This document shows positions 31,914-35,077 of a stretch of 35,077 nucleotides of DNA, one piece after another; the first letter of the stretch is position 1, and every line of letters begins with the position of its first letter. The notes beneath the pieces were generated by a model. It saw only the letters and a list, made by a program, of their open reading frames with translations. It made no database searches and had not been told where the DNA came from. The stretch is taken from positions 294-35,370 of the forward strand of contig DHDG01000050.1 in NCBI GenBank assembly GCA_002399265.1, given 5' to 3'. This DNA is from Firmicutes bacterium UBA4882. Its GTDB lineage: Bacteria > Bacillota > UBA4882. The translations under genes were made by a program, and so were the position numbers.

Positions 31914-32005
31914 AAGAGCCTCGATTTGATGTGGAAGGATTCGCATTGTAAAGGTAGAAGTAAGAGCAGTCCTTGCTAAGCGCTTGTTAAACCGGGGGTG
32001 CTGTC

Positions 32006-32518
32006 TTGAAGCTGTTAGTGAGTGCGTGTCTCGGCGGGCGGGCCTGCCGCTATGATGGCAGCAGCCGCGGCATTCCTTTAGTCCGAGAGCTAATTGATTG
32101 CGGGACGGCATTTCCGATTTGCCCTGAAGTTGAAGGCGGTCTGACCACTCCGCGGCCAGCCTGTGAAATTGTAGGGGGTACCGGGGTTGACGTACTACAA
32201 GGTCAGGCCAGGGTGATCAACAAAGACGGAGTGGATGTCAGCGCCGAATTTCGTAAAGGCGCTGAGGAAAGCCTGAAAATGGCCAAGGAGGTTGGCGCTA
32301 CGGCTGCGATTCTTTGTGAGCGGAGTCCCTCCTGCGGTGTCAAGATGATTCATGACGGTACTTTTTGCGGGCGCTTGCAGCCGGGGATGGGTGTCACTGG
32401 GGCCGTATTGGCGCTAGCCGGGATCGAGCCGATTTCATCCGATGATCCAGATCTCCGGGAACGCGTGCTTGCTTGCAGACAGGGGGATGGTTCCTCTGTC
32501 CCAGGGCAGTGTCATTGA
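32006..32518 (+). CDS. DUF523/TudS-family protein, 3' end within an inverted repeat
   Basis: The 170-residue protein has the DUF523 motifs: SACLGGRACRYDGSS (Cys8, Cys14), FPICPEVEGGLTTPRPACE (Cys39, Cys53), CERSPSCGVKMIHDGTFCG (Cys104, Cys110, Cys121). Members of this family characterised as TudS are [4Fe-4S] thiouracil desulfidases; the conserved cysteines fit a cluster, but the substrate here is unknown. The start is TTG at 32006 with GGGGGTG upstream. From base 32477 (about residue 158) the coding sequence runs into an inverted repeat, so the last 13 residues (RQGDGSSVPGQCH) and the stop codon come from the repeat. The natural C-terminus has probably been replaced; the motif core is intact. 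Confidence 0.88.
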   Translation: MKLLVSACLGGRACRYDGSSRGIPLVRELIDCGTAFPICPEVEGGLTTPRPACEIVGGTGVDVLQGQARVINKDGVDVSAEFRKGAEESLKMAKEVGATAAILCERSPSCGVKMIHDGTFCGRLQPGMGVTGAVLALAGIEPISSDDPDLRERVLACRQGDGSSVPGQCH

Positions 32519-32550
32519 TCGATGGAGACAGAGGAACCGTCCCCCTGTCT
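32477..32550. mobile_element. 74-bp inverted-repeat element (REP/MITE-like)
   Basis: Two 24-base arms (32477-32500 and 32527-32550) are complementary at 23 of 24 positions, the exception being one G-T pair. The loop is 26 bases and contains the DUF523 stop codon. The arm core GGGGACGGTTCCTCTGTC type is one I recall seeing scattered through several Firmicutes genomes, so a dispersed repeat is likely. No transposase is in the window. Confidence 0.75.
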
Positions 32551-32579
32551 TAATAATTTCGGTAAACAGGAGTGATACT

Positions 32580-33170
32580 GTGTTACTTGACATTGGACTG
32601 CTGGTGGCGGCATATTTATTGGGAGCGATTTCCTGGGGCAAATTGTTCGGAAAGATGTGTGGCGTGGATCTACTGCAAGTCGGTAGCGGGAGCACCGGCG
32701 GAACAAACGCCCTGCGAGCGATGGGACCGGTAATTGGGCTCATTGTAGGTTTGCTTGATTGCGGCAAAGGTGTTGCAGCAGTATGGCTGGCACGCCAATT
32801 TGCGACGGCAGAGTGGGTGGCATTTGCAGCGGGACTCATTGTAGTGGTCGGTCACAATTATTCCATATTTCTCAAGTTCAAAGGTGGCAAAGGGATAGCC
32901 ACAACCGCCGGGGTTTATCTTGTGCTAACGCCGCTGGCACTGGCGTGCGCCATCCCTGTTAGCTTGCTGGCAATATTCCTGACCAGATACGTATCGCTCG
33001 GCTCACTGATTTTTGTGGCGCAGATGCCCTTGTTTATCCTCACAATCAATCCGCAGTCGGGAATAATCGTGTTAGCGGTTTTGCTGGCCGTAATGGCGTT
33101 TATTCGGCACAGCGGCAACATCAAACGGTTGGTAGGCGGCAATGAGCGCCGCCTGGGTGAAAAGGCCTAA
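32580..33170 (+). CDS. plsY: Glycerol-3-phosphate acyltransferase PlsY
   Basis: The 196-residue membrane enzyme acylates glycerol-3-phosphate with acyl-phosphate, the first step of phospholipid synthesis. Motif 1 is GSGSTGGTNALRAMG, motif 2 is GHNYSIFLKFKGGKGIATTAG and motif 3 is near RHSGNIKRLVGG. Helices begin directly with LLDIGLLVAAYLLGAISWGKL. CAGGAG is 7 bases before the GTG at 32580, so the in-frame ATG at 32442, which would read through the inverted repeat, is not the start. Its stop overlaps the stop of the MATE gene on the other strand by 4 bases, leaving no room for a separate terminator. Confidence 0.95.
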   Translation: MLLDIGLLVAAYLLGAISWGKLFGKMCGVDLLQVGSGSTGGTNALRAMGPVIGLIVGLLDCGKGVAAVWLARQFATAEWVAFAAGLIVVVGHNYSIFLKFKGGKGIATTAGVYLVLTPLALACAIPVSLLAIFLTRYVSLGSLIFVAQMPLFILTINPQSGIIVLAVLLAVMAFIRHSGNIKRLVGGNERRLGEKA

Positions 33171-34558
33171 ACGGCTTTTCCTTCTGTGTAAAGCCGCGGC
33201 TTTTTGTACCAGTTGCCGGGTAAATAACGCCACAGACTAAGAAAGAACCGGAAAAAAAGATCGACTGTGATGGCCAGCCAAACACCCTTTACTCCAAAAG
33301 GTTTGCTTAAAAACATCGCGAGTGGGATCCGGATAAACCATAGACCAGCCAGCGCAATATACATCGGCGTGCGGGTATCACCCGCGCCGCGCAAGGCACC
33401 ATTGAAGACACTGGCAATGTTCTGGGGCGATTGGCCAAGGCCCATCAGCATCAGATAAACAGCTGCCAGTTCAATGACTTCCCGATCAGTAGTGAGTAGG
33501 GAAAGGAATTGTTTGGGAAGGAACAGCAACACGGAAGCCGCTAAGGCGGTAATCACGATTGCCCAACGAACCAGTTCGGAAGCATATTTTTTGGCTAGCT
33601 GCGGGCGTCCCGCTCCCAGCGACTGACCAATGAGCGCAGTGGTGGCGATGCCTAGACCGGCTGAAGGCATATAGGAGATGGCCTCTGCCTGTAAACCCAG
33701 CTGGTGGGCAGCCATTGGAATATTGCCTAATCCGACAATTAAGCGTGTCACAATAAAGGCGGCCACTTGCCAGCAAAGGTGTTCTGCGGCGGCTGGAACC
33801 CCGACTTTAAGAACCTTGCGGGACATGCCGGGTTTTTTGGTTGCGCTCAAAAAAGACAACGGATAAAAAGCCCGGAATAAAACGCCAATTGAAACGAGCG
33901 CGCCGCATGCCTGAGCAATCACAATTGCCAGTGCGGATCCATTCAATCCCATGGCCGGGATCGAGCCCAGCCCAAAGATCAGAACATATTGGCAGGCTGC
34001 GTTAATTACATTAGCTCCAAGGGCAATTAACATCGGGGTGCGGGTGTTGCCCATGCCCCGCAGGATGCTGGCAGTCAACATCGTGATCACCATGAACGGA
34101 ACGCTCCAAATGGATATCCTGAAATAGGACGTCGCCACGGCTAATAAGTCCGGTTGCGGATTAAAAACCATGAGCGCCTGCCGGGCAAAGAGATAGACCG
34201 GCAGGGTTGTGGCTGACATAAAGATTAGTGCCATCCATAGGCTGCTGCGGGCAATGCGTCGGCTTTCTTCCTGATTGCCGGCACCGGTTGACTGGGCGAT
34301 TAAAACAGTGGATCCTGTCCCAATGGCCGCAAAAAGTGCCCAGATTAGCTGGGTGAATCTGTTGACTAAACCGACGGCAGCAATGGAAGTGGCGCCAAGA
34401 CGTCCGACCATCGCCATGGCGACGAGGCCCACTGTCATCTGTAAAATGTTTTCAACAGTAACTGGCCATGCCAGACGAAGGATATCGCGGCGGATGACAG
34501 TCATGTCCCCCGCAGCGCCATTTTGTTTGTCACTAGACTTTTGATCCGTTAAGGTCAT
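33167..34558 (-). CDS. MATE-family efflux transporter (NorM/DinF-like)
   Basis: The 463-residue protein has twelve hydrophobic segments in two similar halves. Typical MATE phrases are LRLAWPVTVENILQMTVGLVAMAMVGRLG, ILRGMGNTRTPMLIALGANVINAACQYVLIFGLG and, repeated in the second half, FNGALRGAGDTRTPMYIALAGLWFIRIPLA. It exports cationic or other small molecules using Na+ or H+. The substrate is unknown. The ATG at 34558 gives a usual N-terminus (MTLTDQKSS...); the open frame up to 34759 overlaps the divergent TrmL gene and its promoter and is rejected. The gene ends tail to tail with plsY. A palindrome over its -10 box suggests repression. Confidence 0.94.
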   Translation of the reverse strand: MTLTDQKSSDKQNGAAGDMTVIRRDILRLAWPVTVENILQMTVGLVAMAMVGRLGATSIAAVGLVNRFTQLIWALFAAIGTGSTVLIAQSTGAGNQEESRRIARSSLWMALIFMSATTLPVYLFARQALMVFNPQPDLLAVATSYFRISIWSVPFMVITMLTASILRGMGNTRTPMLIALGANVINAACQYVLIFGLGSIPAMGLNGSALAIVIAQACGALVSIGVLFRAFYPLSFLSATKKPGMSRKVLKVGVPAAAEHLCWQVAAFIVTRLIVGLGNIPMAAHQLGLQAEAISYMPSAGLGIATTALIGQSLGAGRPQLAKKYASELVRWAIVITALAASVLLFLPKQFLSLLTTDREVIELAAVYLMLMGLGQSPQNIASVFNGALRGAGDTRTPMYIALAGLWFIRIPLAMFLSKPFGVKGVWLAITVDLFFRFFLSLWRYLPGNWYKKPRLYTEGKAV

Positions 34559-34600
34559 CGAAGGGATACCTGCCTTATCCTTAGGATTCCGAACTATTTT

Positions 34601-34629
34601 AATATAACATGTTAAAATACTTTCAACAA
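34601..34629 (-). promoter_or_regulatory. Promoter of the MATE gene with 10-bp palindrome
   Basis: On the minus strand TTGTTG (34629-34624) and an extended -10 TGT-TATATT (34606-34601) are 17 bases apart. The perfect palindrome TAACATGTTA (34605-34614) overlaps the -10. On the plus strand TGT-TAAAAT (34610-34618) may serve the tRNA methyltransferase gene, so one protein here could control both. Confidence 0.55.
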
Positions 34630-34682
34630 GATCCGGGGCAGGGATTCGGAGCGAATACCGTTGGGAAAGAAGACTGCTGCAA

Positions 34683-35077
34683 ATGGGCCTTAATATTGTC
34701 ATGGTCGAACCAGAAATACCACAGAACACGGGGAACGTAGCCAGGTTGTGCGCTGCCACCGGGACGCGGTTGCATTTGGTCAGACCATTTGGGTTTCGGC
34801 TGGATAGCAGACATATGAAAAGAGCGGGGTTGGATTACTGGGAGTTTGTGGACGTGGTGATCCATGACTCCCTGTCAGAGTTTATGACATCTTTTTCTGA
34901 CGCTGCGGGGGCTGAGGCCGAGGCCGAGGTAGGAGGACGCCGGGGACGCGGAGAACGCGAGGGATGCGGGGAACGCTTTTTTCTGGCAACGACTTCCGGC
35001 AACCGCAGTTATCATGAAGTTGCATATCGCGACGGCGATTATATCCTGTTTGGTGCTGAAAGCAGAGGCCTTCCCAA
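34683..35077 (+). CDS. trmL: tRNA (cytidine/uridine-34-2'-O)-methyltransferase TrmL, 3' end outside window
   Basis: The visible 131 residues begin MGLNIVMVEPEIPQNTGNVARLCAATGTRLHLV and continue RAGLDYWEF, FFLATTSGNRSYHEVAY and ILFGAESRGLP. This is the SpoU/TrmL pattern of SAM-dependent 2'-O-ribose methyltransferases acting on the wobble base of tRNA-Leu; the SAM-binding trefoil continues beyond the window. About 26 low-complexity residues (71-97, AAGAEAEAEVGGRRGRGEREG) sit where relatives have a short loop. The frame stays open through this stretch. No clear ribosome binding site precedes the ATG at 34683 (GGGAAAGAAG is 14 bases away), but the family N-terminus fits exactly. Confidence 0.93.
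   Translation, partial: MGLNIVMVEPEIPQNTGNVARLCAATGTRLHLVRPFGFRLDSRHMKRAGLDYWEFVDVVIHDSLSEFMTSFSDAAGAEAEAEVGGRRGRGEREGCGERFFLATTSGNRSYHEVAYRDGDYILFGAESRGLP

Noticed and set aside
32442..32579. Upstream start for plsY at the ATG at 32442
   Set aside because: That stretch reads through the end of DUF523 and the inverted repeat; the GTG at 32580 has a proper binding site and normal PlsY N-terminus.
34559..34759. N-terminal extension of the MATE protein
   Set aside because: It overlaps the divergent trmL coding start and the promoter between the genes; MATE proteins of about 460 residues start where I placed it.

Overview
The window looks like a chromosomal segment of an anaerobic member of the Bacillota (Firmicutes), probably an uncultured or little-studied lineage. 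The evidence is the nadK-argR-recN order, strong GGAGG-type ribosome binding sites, and many GTG/TTG starts (argR, recN, guaA, oadB, the 154-aa membrane protein, the L,D-transpeptidase, the DUF523 protein, plsY). PlsC/PlsY lipid enzymes, a Na+-pump decarboxylase and a pyruvate:ferredoxin oxidoreductase subunit fit the same picture. The sugar-binding protein has a signal peptide but no lipobox, which would fit a cell with an outer membrane; this is only a hint. I cannot name the species.

Layout. 1-2560: end of nadK, then argR and recN, closed by a terminator. 2747-4222: lipoprotein with a beta-propeller. 4459-6321: long, eukaryote-like GMP synthetase. 6433-7776: membrane subunits oadB and a tiny oadG of a sodium-pumping decarboxylase. 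Their carboxyltransferase partner (10374-11747, minus) lies on the other side of an AT-richer two-gene cassette (7888-10144, minus): an ArsR-like regulator and an MFS transporter fused to a GNAT acetyltransferase.

11992-20088 is an alpha-glucobiose locus. A GH65 disaccharide phosphorylase and beta-phosphoglucomutase (minus) are divergent from a LacI-type regulator, a sugar-binding protein and two ABC permeases (plus). The 343-bp region between the two arms holds three ACCGGT/ACCGTT-type operator candidates. Together these genes would import a disaccharide, split it with phosphate to glucose plus beta-glucose-1-phosphate, and convert the latter to glucose-6-phosphate. No transporter ATPase is present.

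20278-24422: membrane-anchored PQQ-propeller/TPR protein, a small unknown protein, a MenA-like UbiA prenyltransferase (minus) and a small membrane protein. 24470-27875: an XPB-type helicase translationally overlapped with a partner protein; both appear to carry the same XPB-N/clutch-like domain, which recalls the XPB-p52 pair of eukaryotic TFIIH. This is the most interesting unit here. 27818-29969 (minus): L,D-transpeptidase followed by an orphan PorB subunit. 30173-33170 (plus): two PlsC-like acyltransferases (the second lacking the motif III glutamate), FxsA, a DUF523/TudS-family protein whose 3' end lies inside a 74-bp inverted repeat, and PlsY. 33167-34558 (minus): MATE exporter. 34683-end: start of a TrmL-type tRNA methyltransferase.

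A recurring oddity is short Gly/Ala-rich or charged low-complexity stretches in loops or tails of otherwise conserved proteins (helicase, helicase partner, second PlsC, TrmL, LacI N-terminus). I saw no tRNA, rRNA, CRISPR array, transposase gene or riboswitch.
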